A DNA stretch of 64,000 nucleotides, from assembly GCF_009857915.1 (NCBI RefSeq), contig NZ_WWCM01000009.1, positions 1 through 64,000 on the forward strand. Reading direction: 5' to 3'. Both the position numbers and the translations under genes were made by a program. Origin of the DNA: Duganella qianjiadongensis (lineage in GTDB: Bacteria > Pseudomonadota > Gammaproteobacteria > Burkholderiales > Burkholderiaceae_D). The notes under the pieces are model-generated. The model was not told where the DNA came from and did no database searches. It saw nothing but the letters and a program-made list of their open reading frames with translations. Position 1 is the stretch's first letter. Each line of letters begins with the position of its first letter. Shown piece by piece: positions 16,920 to 25,589 of this stretch.

Positions 16920-18347
16920 ATGAAGAAGTCCCTTTCGATGCTGGGAGCAGCTAGTCTGCTGATGGCCTGCGTGCAGAGCGCGTGCGCCGGTTCCGATCCG
17001 GGCGAGCAGCAGTTCCGCGCGCTCTACAAGGAGCTGGTGGAAACCAATACCACGCTGTCCTCCGGCAGCTGCACGCTGGCTGCGGAGCGCATCGCCGCGC
17101 GGCTGAAAACGGCGGGCTTCCCTGACGCGGACTTGCATCTGTTTGCCGACCCGGCCCATCCGAAGGAAGGTGGTCTGGTCGCCGTGCTGCCGGGCAGCGA
17201 CCCGAAAGCCAAGGCTATCCTGCTGCTGGCGCACATCGACGTGGTGGAAGCCAAACGCGAAGACTGGACCCGCGACCCGTTCACGCTGATCGAGGAAGAC
17301 GGCAAATTCTTCGCCCGTGGCGTGGTGGATGACAAGGCGCAGGCGGCCATCTGGGCCGACACGCTGGTGCGCTTCAAATCGGCAGGCTATGTCCCGCACC
17401 ATACGCTGAAAATGGCGCTGACCTGCGGCGAAGAGACTGCCGGTGCCTTCAACGGCGCCGAGTGGCTGACCAAGAACCGCCGCGAACTGATCGATGCAGG
17501 CTTCGCGCTGAATGAAGGCGCTGGCGGCGAACTCAATGCCGCTGGCCGCCGTGTCTCGATGACCGTGCAGGCCGGCGAAAAAGTGGCACAGAACTACCGC
17601 CTCGAAGTGACCAACCGTGGCGGCCATAGTTCGCGCCCGCAGAAGATCAACGCCATCTACCAGCTGGCCGGAGCGCTGAAAAAGATCGAAACCTTCAGCT
17701 TCCCTAACCAGCTCACGGACGGCAGCCGTGGCTATCTGAAAGGCATGGCCAGGATACAGGCAGCAGAAGGCCATCCCGATGTAGCCAAGGCCATGCTGGC
17801 GGTAGAGAAGAATCCGAAAGATGCCAGGTCGGTAGCGCTGCTCGATAGCCGCGACATCAGCTGGGCCACCATGCTGCACACCACCTGCGTGGCGACTATG
17901 CTGGACGCCGGCCATGCTACTAACGCCTTGCCGCAGCGTGCCCGTGCCAACGTCAACTGCCGCATCTTCCCCGGGGTGTCGCAGGAAGAGGTGCGCCTTG
18001 CGCTGGTTAAAGCCATCAACGATCCGGCAGTGAAAGTGGAGACGCTGGAAATCCGCGGCGAGAATTCGGCGCCGCCGGAACTGACCCGCGCCATCATGGA
18101 GCCGGTAGAAAAACTGACGGCGAAAATGTGGCCCGGCGTGCCTGTGCTGCCTATTCTGCAATCGGGCGCAACGGACGGCCAGTTCCTTAATGCCGCCGGT
18201 ATTCCCACCTATGGCATCAGCGGGATATTCCTCACGCCGGATCTGGGTAATATCCATGGCCTGAACGAGTACATCGGCGTGCAATCGCTGATGGAAGGCC
18301 GCGCCTTCCTGCATGAACTGGTGCGCTCCTATGCTGGCCAGCCGTAA
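16920..18347 (+). CDS. exported M20 family metallopeptidase (carboxypeptidase-like)
   Basis: A 475-residue zinc peptidase of the M20/M25/M40 clan with an N-terminal signal peptide (cleavage near QSACA; a lipid-modified cysteine at LLMAC is less likely). Metal and catalytic motifs are LLLAHIDVV, GVVDDKAQAA, TCGEETAG and NEGAGGE. A dimerisation domain carries NRGGHSSRP. It likely cuts C-terminal residues from periplasmic peptides. It begins 10 bases after the ABC exporter with an AAGGATG-type ribosome site, so the two may share a transcript. Confidence 0.88.
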   Translation: MKKSLSMLGAASLLMACVQSACAGSDPGEQQFRALYKELVETNTTLSSGSCTLAAERIAARLKTAGFPDADLHLFADPAHPKEGGLVAVLPGSDPKAKAILLLAHIDVVEAKREDWTRDPFTLIEEDGKFFARGVVDDKAQAAIWADTLVRFKSAGYVPHHTLKMALTCGEETAGAFNGAEWLTKNRRELIDAGFALNEGAGGELNAAGRRVSMTVQAGEKVAQNYRLEVTNRGGHSSRPQKINAIYQLAGALKKIETFSFPNQLTDGSRGYLKGMARIQAAEGHPDVAKAMLAVEKNPKDARSVALLDSRDISWATMLHTTCVATMLDAGHATNALPQRARANVNCRIFPGVSQEEVRLALVKAINDPAVKVETLEIRGENSAPPELTRAIMEPVEKLTAKMWPGVPVLPILQSGATDGQFLNAAGIPTYGISGIFLTPDLGNIHGLNEYIGVQSLMEGRAFLHELVRSYAGQP

Positions 18348-18371
18348 GCACACGCTCTGAAGGCGGAAACG

Positions 18372-18398
18372 ACAAAGGCCGCATTTGCGGCCTTTGTT
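18372..18398. terminator. bidirectional terminator
   Basis: ACAAAGGCCGC and GCGGCCTTTGT form a perfect 11-base stem around ATTT. It lies between the convergent peptidase and symporter genes and serves both. Confidence 0.85.
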
Positions 18399-18416
18399 AT
18401 TGGTGCGGATTAGCGA

Positions 18417-19670
18417 TTAGCGCGCGCGTACCAGATCGGTTTCGCCCGGCGCCGCCAGTTCGCCTTCCCACTTGGCCACCACTGCGGTAGCCACGCCGTT
18501 ACCGATCACGTTGGTAGCGGAACGGGCCATGTCGAGGAAGTGGTCGATACCGAGCAGCAGCAGCATGCCCGCTTCCGGAATATTGAACTGGCCCAGCGTC
18601 GCGGCGATTACCACCAGCGAAGCGCGCGGCACACCGGCCATGCCTTTGGAGGTCAGCATCAGCACCATCATCATGGTCATCTGCTGGCCCAGCGACATTT
18701 CGATGCCGTAGGCCTGGGCGATGAACACGGTGGCGAAGGTGCAGTACATCATCGAGCCATCGAGGTTGAACGAGTAGCCGATAGGCAGTACGAATGCGGC
18801 CAGACGGTTACGCACACCGAAGCGCTCCAGACCTTCCAGCGTTTTCGGATAGGCTGCTTCGCTCGATGCGGTGGAGAAGGCCAGCAGGGTAGGGCTGCGC
18901 AGTTCGCGCAGCAGCGAGAAGATGCGGCCTTTGAGGAACAGGAAGCCGATGATGACCAGCAGCAGCCACAGCATGGCAATGCCGAAATAGAATTCGGCCA
19001 TGAACACGCCGTAGGTGGACAGCACACCCAGACCGTTTTTGGCGATTACGCCCGACACGGCAGCGAATACGGCGATCGGAGCGAACTGCATCACGTAGCC
19101 GGTTACTTTCAGCATCACGTGGGCCACGCCGTCGAGCGCGTCGATCATCACTTTGGCCTTGTCGCCCACGGCAGCAGCGGCGGAACCGAAGAACAGCGAG
19201 AAGATCACGATCTGCAGGATCTCGTTCTTGGCCATGCCGTCCACGATAGACGCTGGCACGAGGTGGGTGACGAATTCTTTCAGCGTCAGGCCCGAGGTCA
19301 CCAGATCGACTTTGCCGGTGGCGGCGGCCATATGGCCCAGCAGCGCGTCGCCGGGACGGAAGATGTTCACCAGTACCAGACCGAGGCTGAGCGACATCAC
19401 CGAAGCGACGAAGAACCAGCCCAGGGTTTTCAGGCCGATACGGCCCACTTCCGACGCATCGCCCATTTTCGCAATGCCGCACACCAGCGTGGAGAACACC
19501 AGCGGGGCGATGATCATTTTAATCAGGCGCAGGAACAGGGTGGTAATCAGCGCCATGTAATCGGCAAACTCCACCGGTTTGGCCATGTTGACGTTGGCAA
19601 GGTAGCCGGCAAAGATGCCGAGCGCTAGGCCCACGAGGATGTAAGTGGTCAGTCGGCTTTGTTTCTGCAT
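18417..19670 (-). CDS. dicarboxylate/amino-acid:cation symporter (DAACS family)
   Basis: Inner-membrane carrier of about 417 residues from the GltP/DctA family. It shows multiple hydrophobic segments, the family motif SFNLDGSMMY, the serine-rich hairpin STASSEAAYP and the C-terminal MARSATNVIGN sequence that binds substrate. It probably imports glutamate, aspartate or C4-dicarboxylates with protons or sodium. ATG 19670 is chosen because MQKQSRLTTYILVG starts the first helix and AGGGA lies upstream; a longer frame to 19733 is not supported. It is divergent from an amino-acid ABC ATPase. Confidence 0.9.
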   Translation of the reverse strand: MQKQSRLTTYILVGLALGIFAGYLANVNMAKPVEFADYMALITTLFLRLIKMIIAPLVFSTLVCGIAKMGDASEVGRIGLKTLGWFFVASVMSLSLGLVLVNIFRPGDALLGHMAAATGKVDLVTSGLTLKEFVTHLVPASIVDGMAKNEILQIVIFSLFFGSAAAAVGDKAKVMIDALDGVAHVMLKVTGYVMQFAPIAVFAAVSGVIAKNGLGVLSTYGVFMAEFYFGIAMLWLLLVIIGFLFLKGRIFSLLRELRSPTLLAFSTASSEAAYPKTLEGLERFGVRNRLAAFVLPIGYSFNLDGSMMYCTFATVFIAQAYGIEMSLGQQMTMMMVLMLTSKGMAGVPRASLVVIAATLGQFNIPEAGMLLLLGIDHFLDMARSATNVIGNGVATAVVAKWEGELAAPGETDLVRAR

Positions 19671-19842
19671 GTTGTGTGTTCCCTGTGGTAGTGTCTCTCT
19701 GTGCCTGCGCAGAGGGCGGGGTGACCGCCGCATAAAGGTTCTGGCGCGGGCTGCAGCTGGTATTTTATGGTCCGGCTGATGAAACTATTGGCAAGTTTGG
19801 CAGTATCCTTGTGGTCGTAAGTGCTGTCAAGCGCTTGCAGCG

Positions 19843-19873
19843 CCGCATCCACAGCCGCTGGTGCGGTTTTTTT
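19843..19873 (+). terminator. terminator-like hairpin in the leader of the ABC ATPase
   Basis: CCGCA-T-CCA pairs with TGG-TGCGG (one bulged base, seven-base loop) and is followed directly by seven T residues. It sits 13 bases before the ATPase start codon rather than after a gene, so it may attenuate that gene. Confidence 0.5.
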
Positions 19874-19886
19874 AAGCAGCTCAAAT

Positions 19887-20612
<726 letters not shown>

Positions 20613-20650
20613 GCGGGGCTGCGCTCTGCCAGTTAGGGGGCGGGTAGGGG

Positions 20651-20656
20651 TAAAAT
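20651..20656 (+). promoter_or_regulatory. candidate -10 element upstream of pyrC
   Basis: TAAAAT lies 39 bases before the pyrC start, in a short gap after the ABC ATPase. No convincing -35 box precedes it in the G-rich stretch. Confidence 0.3.
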
Positions 20657-20694
20657 GGCGGAATTCGCCACTGTTAGCCTGAAAGCGCGTCCAT

Positions 20695-21747
20695 ATGTCC
20701 GACCTCGAAACTACCCAAGACAGCATCACCATCACCCGTCCAGACGACTGGCATTTGCATCTGCGCGACGGCGCTACGCTGGCCAGCGTGCTGCCGCACA
20801 GTGCGCGCCAGTTTGGCCGCGCGATCGTGATGCCAAATTTGAAACCTCCGGTCACCACCACGGCTGCTGCCGAGGCTTACCGCAGCCGGATTCTGGCCGC
20901 GCTGCCGGAAGGGATGGCCTTCGATCCGCTGATGACGCTGTACCTGACCAATAACACGGCGCCGGATGAAATCCGCCGCGCTCAGGAAAGCGGCATCGTG
21001 CACGCGGTGAAGCTGTATCCGGCTGGCGCCACCACCAATTCGGACGCGGGCGTGACGGATCTGGCCAATTGCTACAAGACGCTGGAAGTGATGCAGGAAG
21101 TGGGCATGCCTTTCCTCGTGCACGGCGAAGTGACCGATCCCGAGATCGACCTGTTCGACCGCGAGGCCGTGTTCATCGAGCGCGTGATGCGCCCGCTGCG
21201 GCGTGATTTCCCTGCGCTGAACATCGTGTTCGAGCACATCACCACCAAGCACGCAGCCCAGTATGTGGCTGAAGCGGAAGGCCCGATTGCGGCGACCATT
21301 ACCGCGCACCACCTGCTGTACAACCGCAACGACATCTTCAAGGGCGGTATCCGTCCGCACTACTACTGCCTGCCTGTGCTGAAACGCGAAGAACACCGTC
21401 TGGCGCTGGTGACGGCGGCAACCAGTGGCGACGAGCGCTTCTTCCTCGGCACCGACTCGGCGCCGCACGCACAGGGCGCCAAGGAAGCTGCCTGCGGCTG
21501 CGCCGGTTGCTATACTGCGCTGCACGCCATGGAGCTGTATGCGGAAGCCTTCGAGCGTGCCGGTGCGCTGGACAAGCTGGAAGCGTTTGCCAGCTTCAAT
21601 GGCCCGGCCTTCTACGGCCTGCCACGTAATACCGGCACTATCACGCTCAAGCGCGAGCAGTGGACGCTGCCGCAAACCCTGCCGCTGGCCGACCAGCAGG
21701 TGGTGCCGCTCAACGCCGGCGAAACCATCAACTGGAAAATGGTTTAA
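20695..21747 (+). CDS. pyrC: dihydroorotase, type II
   Basis: Converts N-carbamoyl-L-aspartate to dihydroorotate in pyrimidine synthesis. The 350-residue protein has the zinc motif [10 protein letters not shown], the carbamylated lysine in [11 protein letters not shown], zinc histidines in LVHGEVTD and FEHITTKHA, and the active-site aspartate in [14 protein letters not shown]. Length and motifs match the short E. coli-type enzyme. It is followed after 3 bases by a DUF3025 gene. Confidence 0.95.
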   Translation: MSDLETTQDSITITRPDDWHLHLRDGATLASVLPHSARQFGRAIVMPNLKPPVTTTAAAEAYRSRILAALPEGMAFDPLMTLYLTNNTAPDEIRRAQESGIVHAVKLYPAGATTNSDAGVTDLANCYKTLEVMQEVGMPFLVHGEVTDPEIDLFDREAVFIERVMRPLRRDFPALNIVFEHITTKHAAQYVAEAEGPIAATITAHHLLYNRNDIFKGGIRPHYYCLPVLKREEHRLALVTAATSGDERFFLGTDSAPHAQGAKEAACGCAGCYTALHAMELYAEAFERAGALDKLEAFASFNGPAFYGLPRNTGTITLKREQWTLPQTLPLADQQVVPLNAGETINWKMV

Positions 21748-21750
21748 AGC

Positions 21751-22551
21751 GTGCAGTCGGCAATCGACTGGTCGCGTCCGTGGTATGACTCGATCCGCAC
21801 GGCGGCTGGCTTCCTGTCGGCCGAAGTGCCCTTTATGGATACGCTGAACCAGCAGGCGGCTGCGCTGGGCCTGCGTAACCATCAGGGACTGCCGACCCAT
21901 TTCGTCCCGCAGGCAGCGCTGCCCGACGGCACTGCCTACGAAGCTTTTATCGGTGCCACAGGCGGCGTGCCGACGCGCGAGAATCTGCACGACTTCTTCA
22001 ATGGACTGGTGTGGCTGACTTTTCCCCGCATTAAAGTGCAGCTGAACGCCCTGCAGGCAGCGCAGATCGCACGTGACGGCGTGGGCAAGTCGCGCGGGCC
22101 GGCACGCGATGGCGCCACCATCTTCGACGAGAACGCAGCCCTGCTGGTAGTGCGCGATAACGCCGCCGGCCATGCGCTGGTGACGGCCTTGCGCGAGCAC
22201 CAGTGGCAGACGGCTTTCCTCGATATGCGCGCGCATTTCGGGCCGGATGCGCAAGTCTGGCTGTTCGGCCACGCGCTGATGGAAAAGCTGGTAGCGCCGC
22301 GCAAAGCCATTACCGCACATACCCGCGTGGTGTGGGCCGATGACGAATTCTTCACGCTGGACCACAGCGGACGGCGCCACTGGATAGACGCCAGGGTAAC
22401 GCAGGAGCTGGCCGAGCATGGCCTTAGCACGGCGGACTTCATGCCCATGCAGGCACTGGGCGTGCCGGGCTGGTGGCCGCAGCAGGATGCCGGCTTCTAT
22501 GGCGACACCAGCGTGTTCCGCCCCAAACGCCAGAGTGAAACTCCTCCTTAA
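21751..22551 (+). CDS. DUF3025 domain protein
   Basis: A 266-residue cytoplasmic protein that matches DUF3025, with the family-typical segments LHDFFNGLVWLTFPRIK and FDENAALLVV. It starts with GTG directly after the pyrC stop, which suggests translational coupling. The biochemical role of the family is unknown. The repeated pairing with pyrC in betaproteobacteria hints at a link to nucleotide metabolism but is not proof. Confidence 0.8.
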   Translation: MQSAIDWSRPWYDSIRTAAGFLSAEVPFMDTLNQQAAALGLRNHQGLPTHFVPQAALPDGTAYEAFIGATGGVPTRENLHDFFNGLVWLTFPRIKVQLNALQAAQIARDGVGKSRGPARDGATIFDENAALLVVRDNAAGHALVTALREHQWQTAFLDMRAHFGPDAQVWLFGHALMEKLVAPRKAITAHTRVVWADDEFFTLDHSGRRHWIDARVTQELAEHGLSTADFMPMQALGVPGWWPQQDAGFYGDTSVFRPKRQSETPP

Positions 22552-22584
22552 ATAGCGCCGCAGCGGCGGCAGAAAGAGCACAGC

Positions 22585-23601
22585 ATGACGCAAGGCGCCA
22601 CTACTCCCTTTATCCGCTGGGGCATACTCGGCACCGGCAAGATAGCCAGGGCTTTTGCTGCCGCGCTGCAGATCACGCCGGACGCAAAACTGGTGGCGGT
22701 GGCTTCGCGCAGCATGGAAAGTGCTGCACCTTTCGCGCAGGAGTTCGGCGCTGAACGTGCGCACGGCAGCTATCAGGCGCTGGCCGATGATCCCGAAGTC
22801 GATGTGATCTACATCGCCACGCCGCATCCCATGCACCACGAGAATGCGCTGCTATGTCTGCATGGCGGCAAAGCCGTGCTGGTGGAAAAATCGTTCACCA
22901 TGAACCGCCGTCAGGCGGAGGAAGTGATTGCACTGGCGCGCAGCAAAAAGCTGTTCGTGATGGAAGCGATGTGGACGCGCTTCATCCCTGCCATGGTGGA
23001 AGCCAGACGTATTATCGAGAGTGGCGAAATCGGCGTGCCGGCCAATGTCAGCGCCGATTTCGGTTTCACCGCCAATTTCGGCCCCGAGCATCGCGTGTTC
23101 AATCCTGTGCTGGGTGGCGGGGCGCTGCTCGATCTGGGCATCTATCCGCTGTCGATGGCGGCCTACTTCCTCGGCCCTGTCGCGGCTGTGCAGGCGCAGG
23201 CGGAAATGACGGCGAGCGGGGTGGATATGCAGACCGTATTCACCCTCAAACATGAGCAGGGCGGCGTCTCGACCTGCTCGTGCAGCCTGCGTTCGCGCAG
23301 CCCCACCGAGCTGGTTATTTCCGGCAGCAAGGGCTATGTGCGCCTGCATGACCGCTTCCACAACACCAGCACCCTGAGCGTGGTGCTGGTGGATGGCAGC
23401 AGCCGCAGCGAACGTACCTTGCAGTTACCGATTGCGGGCAATGGCTATACCCACGAAGCACAGGAAGTGGGGCGCTGCCTGCGTGCCGGCCTGATCGAGA
23501 GTCCGGTGATGTCGCACGACGAAACGCTGGCCATCATGGGCACGCTGGACGAGATCCGCCGCCAGATCGGACTGGTCTACAGCGCCGATTCCGCAAACTA
23601 G
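22585..23601 (+). CDS. Gfo/Idh/MocA family oxidoreductase
   Basis: A 338-residue NAD(P)-dependent dehydrogenase. The Rossmann motif GILGTGKIARAF is at the N terminus, and EKSFTMNRRQAEE matches the conserved EKP-like segment of the family with Pro replaced by Ser. The C-terminal alpha/beta domain runs from about residue 125. Family members act on sugars, inositols or trans-dihydrodiols; the sequence resembles the dihydrodiol dehydrogenase-like branch. The substrate is not determined. It follows DUF3025 by 33 bases. Confidence 0.85.
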   Translation: MTQGATTPFIRWGILGTGKIARAFAAALQITPDAKLVAVASRSMESAAPFAQEFGAERAHGSYQALADDPEVDVIYIATPHPMHHENALLCLHGGKAVLVEKSFTMNRRQAEEVIALARSKKLFVMEAMWTRFIPAMVEARRIIESGEIGVPANVSADFGFTANFGPEHRVFNPVLGGGALLDLGIYPLSMAAYFLGPVAAVQAQAEMTASGVDMQTVFTLKHEQGGVSTCSCSLRSRSPTELVISGSKGYVRLHDRFHNTSTLSVVLVDGSSRSERTLQLPIAGNGYTHEAQEVGRCLRAGLIESPVMSHDETLAIMGTLDEIRRQIGLVYSADSAN

Positions 23602-23669
23602 GTAGAATTCTGAGTCCGGCTCAGGGTCTGCGCTGTGCAGGCCCTCCCGTCACTTATCGGAAAGCTATC

Positions 23670-24887
23670 ATGTCGCTAGATCACCGCGCCCCCTCCCTGA
23701 AAACAGTGTTAATAGCGACTGGCGTGGTGCTGACGCTGGCCATGGGCGTGCGCCACGGTCTGGGCTTCTGGATGCAGCCCATTTCACAGGCGAATGGCTG
23801 GACGCGCGAAACCTATTCGCTGGCGCTGGCGCTGCAGAATCTGATGTGGGGCGTGTTCGGCCCCTTCGCCGGCATGGCGGCGGACCGTTTCGGTACTATG
23901 CGTGTGGTGATTACCGGCGCAATCAGTTATATGGCGGGCCTGCTGTGGATGGCGCTGGTGCAGGATGCCACCCTGTTCGTGGCCGGTTCCGGTGTGCTGA
24001 TCGGCTTCGGTCTGGCCTGTACCGCCTTTGGTGCCGTGAGCGGCATCATCGGCCGCGTCGCGCCGGTGGAAAAGCGTTCATGGGCTTTCGGTATTTCCGG
24101 TGCGGCCAGCTCGTTCGGCCAGTTCATGATGATGCCCGTCGAGCAGCAACTGATTTCTGCCGCAGGCTGGCAGCAAGCCTTCTTCCTGCTGGCGGGACTG
24201 GTGGTGCTGGCCATGGTGCCTATGGCTTTCTTCCTGCGCGAACCGCGCGTGACCCATCACCACGGCCCGCAGCAGAGCGTACGCGAAGCGCTGGGCGAGG
24301 CCTTCGGCAACCGCTCTTTCCTGTTCCTGATGATGGGCTATTTCGTCTGCGGTTTTCAGGTAGTGTTCATCGGCGCGCACTTGCCGGCCTACCTGAAAGA
24401 CAAAGGCATCATGGACCCTAGCGTGGCCGTGATGGCGCTGGCGCTGATCGGGCTGACCAATATTATCGGTTCCTACTATGCGGGCAAGCTCGGTGGCCGT
24501 CTGCCCAAGCGCTACCTGCTGTCGTCCATCTATCTGACCCGTTCCGTGGTGATCAGCCTGTTCCTGCTGGCGCCTCTGTCGCCCTACTCGGTGTATATCT
24601 TCTCGGCGGCGATGGGGCTGATCTGGCTGTCCACGGTGCCGCTCACTAACGGCATCATCGCCGGTATCTTCGGGGTGAAGCACATGTCCATGCTGGCCGG
24701 CGTGGTGTTCTTCTCCCATCAGGTGGGCAGCTTCCTCGGCGTCTGGCTCGGTGGCTATCTGTTTGCACGTCAGGGCAGCTATGACATCGTCTGGGGCATC
24801 GCGATTGCGCTCGGCGTGATGGCTGGCCTGATCAACCTGCCGATTAACGAACGTACCTTGCAGCGCGATGCGCTCAAGGCGGCATGA
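23670..24887 (+). CDS. MFS transporter
   Basis: Inner-membrane carrier of 405 residues with about twelve hydrophobic segments in two halves and a GMAADRFGTMRV motif in the first cytoplasmic loop. It resembles the oxalate/formate-antiporter-like and monocarboxylate branch of the major facilitator superfamily. The substrate is unknown. Its last codon overlaps the start of a small membrane peptide gene (ATGA), so the two should be translated together. Confidence 0.87.
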   Translation: MSLDHRAPSLKTVLIATGVVLTLAMGVRHGLGFWMQPISQANGWTRETYSLALALQNLMWGVFGPFAGMAADRFGTMRVVITGAISYMAGLLWMALVQDATLFVAGSGVLIGFGLACTAFGAVSGIIGRVAPVEKRSWAFGISGAASSFGQFMMMPVEQQLISAAGWQQAFFLLAGLVVLAMVPMAFFLREPRVTHHHGPQQSVREALGEAFGNRSFLFLMMGYFVCGFQVVFIGAHLPAYLKDKGIMDPSVAVMALALIGLTNIIGSYYAGKLGGRLPKRYLLSSIYLTRSVVISLFLLAPLSPYSVYIFSAAMGLIWLSTVPLTNGIIAGIFGVKHMSMLAGVVFFSHQVGSFLGVWLGGYLFARQGSYDIVWGIAIALGVMAGLINLPINERTLQRDALKAA

Positions 24888-25006
24888 TGCTACGCCTATG
24901 GCTGCTGCGCGCGGCCGGCGTGGCCGTGCTGGCGCTGGTGTTCATGGCGTATCTGCAGCCCTCCTTTCTGCTCGATCTGGCCAACCGCTTCTACATGTGT
25001 TTTTGA
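24884..25006 (+). CDS. small membrane protein (40 residues), coupled to the MFS gene
   Basis: A short frame starts ATGATG, overlapping the MFS stop by 3-4 bases, with AAGG at 24876-24879 as ribosome site. The product has 40 residues: two arginines near the N terminus, one hydrophobic helix (about residues 6-24), then a segment ending DLANRFYMCF before TGA. The second ATG at 24887 is the better spaced start. Codon use is like that of its neighbours. I do not recognise a named family. A conserved-looking aromatic and cysteine tail and the coupling suggest a real membrane peptide, perhaps a carrier accessory. Confidence 0.6.
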   Translation: MMLRLWLLRAAGVAVLALVFMAYLQPSFLLDLANRFYMCF

Positions 25007-25127
25007 TAGTCACTGCTTTGGCAGTTTCGCCACAGTTAAGTGAACAGTTGGCGGATTAGTGCTAGTCTGAGGTTTCCATAAACGTGGCGTGACGGCGGGT
25101 TCATGTCGCAAAAACAAAGGAGACATC

Positions 25128-25586
25128 ATGGCAAAGTTATTCAAGCTGATGGCGCTGGTTTTGCTGGCGCTGGGACTGCATGGTGGTGCGCAGGCGCAGG
25201 AGCGTGGTACGGCCGATCAGGCGACGGCCATGGTGCGCAAGGCGGTGGACTATCTGAAGGCGAATGGCCGCGACAAGGCCTTCGCCGCATTTAACGATCC
25301 CAAAGGCCAGTTCCGCGACCGTGATCTGTACATCATGGTGTACGACATGAAGGGCTTCAATTTGGCGCATGGGGCCAATCCCAAGCTGATAGGCAAAGAC
25401 CTGATGCAGCTGCGCGATGCCAATGGCACCCTGATGATCAAGGAGTTTATCGAGGTAGCCAAGAACAAGGGCAGCGGCTGGATTAACTACCAGTGGCCGA
25501 ATCCGGTTACTTCGGTGGTCGAGGCCAAGTCCACCTATGTGGAAAAATACGACGACCTGATCGTCGGCTGCGGTATCTACAAGTAA
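25128..25586 (+). CDS. exported single-Cache-domain protein
   Basis: A 152-residue protein with a signal peptide (MAKLFKLMALVLLALG, cleavage near AQA) and one small Cache domain (sCache_2 type), seen in DRDLYIMVYDMKGFNLAHG and GWINYQWPNPV. Such domains bind small ligands in receptors, but here no membrane or signalling domain follows, so it is a free periplasmic ligand-binding protein. The start at 25128 has AAGGAGA at 25117-25123. It is a single gene, ending 3 bases before the recG stop on the other strand. Confidence 0.87.
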   Translation: MAKLFKLMALVLLALGLHGGAQAQERGTADQATAMVRKAVDYLKANGRDKAFAAFNDPKGQFRDRDLYIMVYDMKGFNLAHGANPKLIGKDLMQLRDANGTLMIKEFIEVAKNKGSGWINYQWPNPVTSVVEAKSTYVEKYDDLIVGCGIYK

Positions 25587-25589
25587 GCC

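Noticed and set aside
19793..19808. Sigma54-like TTGGCA...TTGGCA sequence before the ABC ATPase
   Set aside because: The GG to GC distance is 8 bases rather than the required 10.
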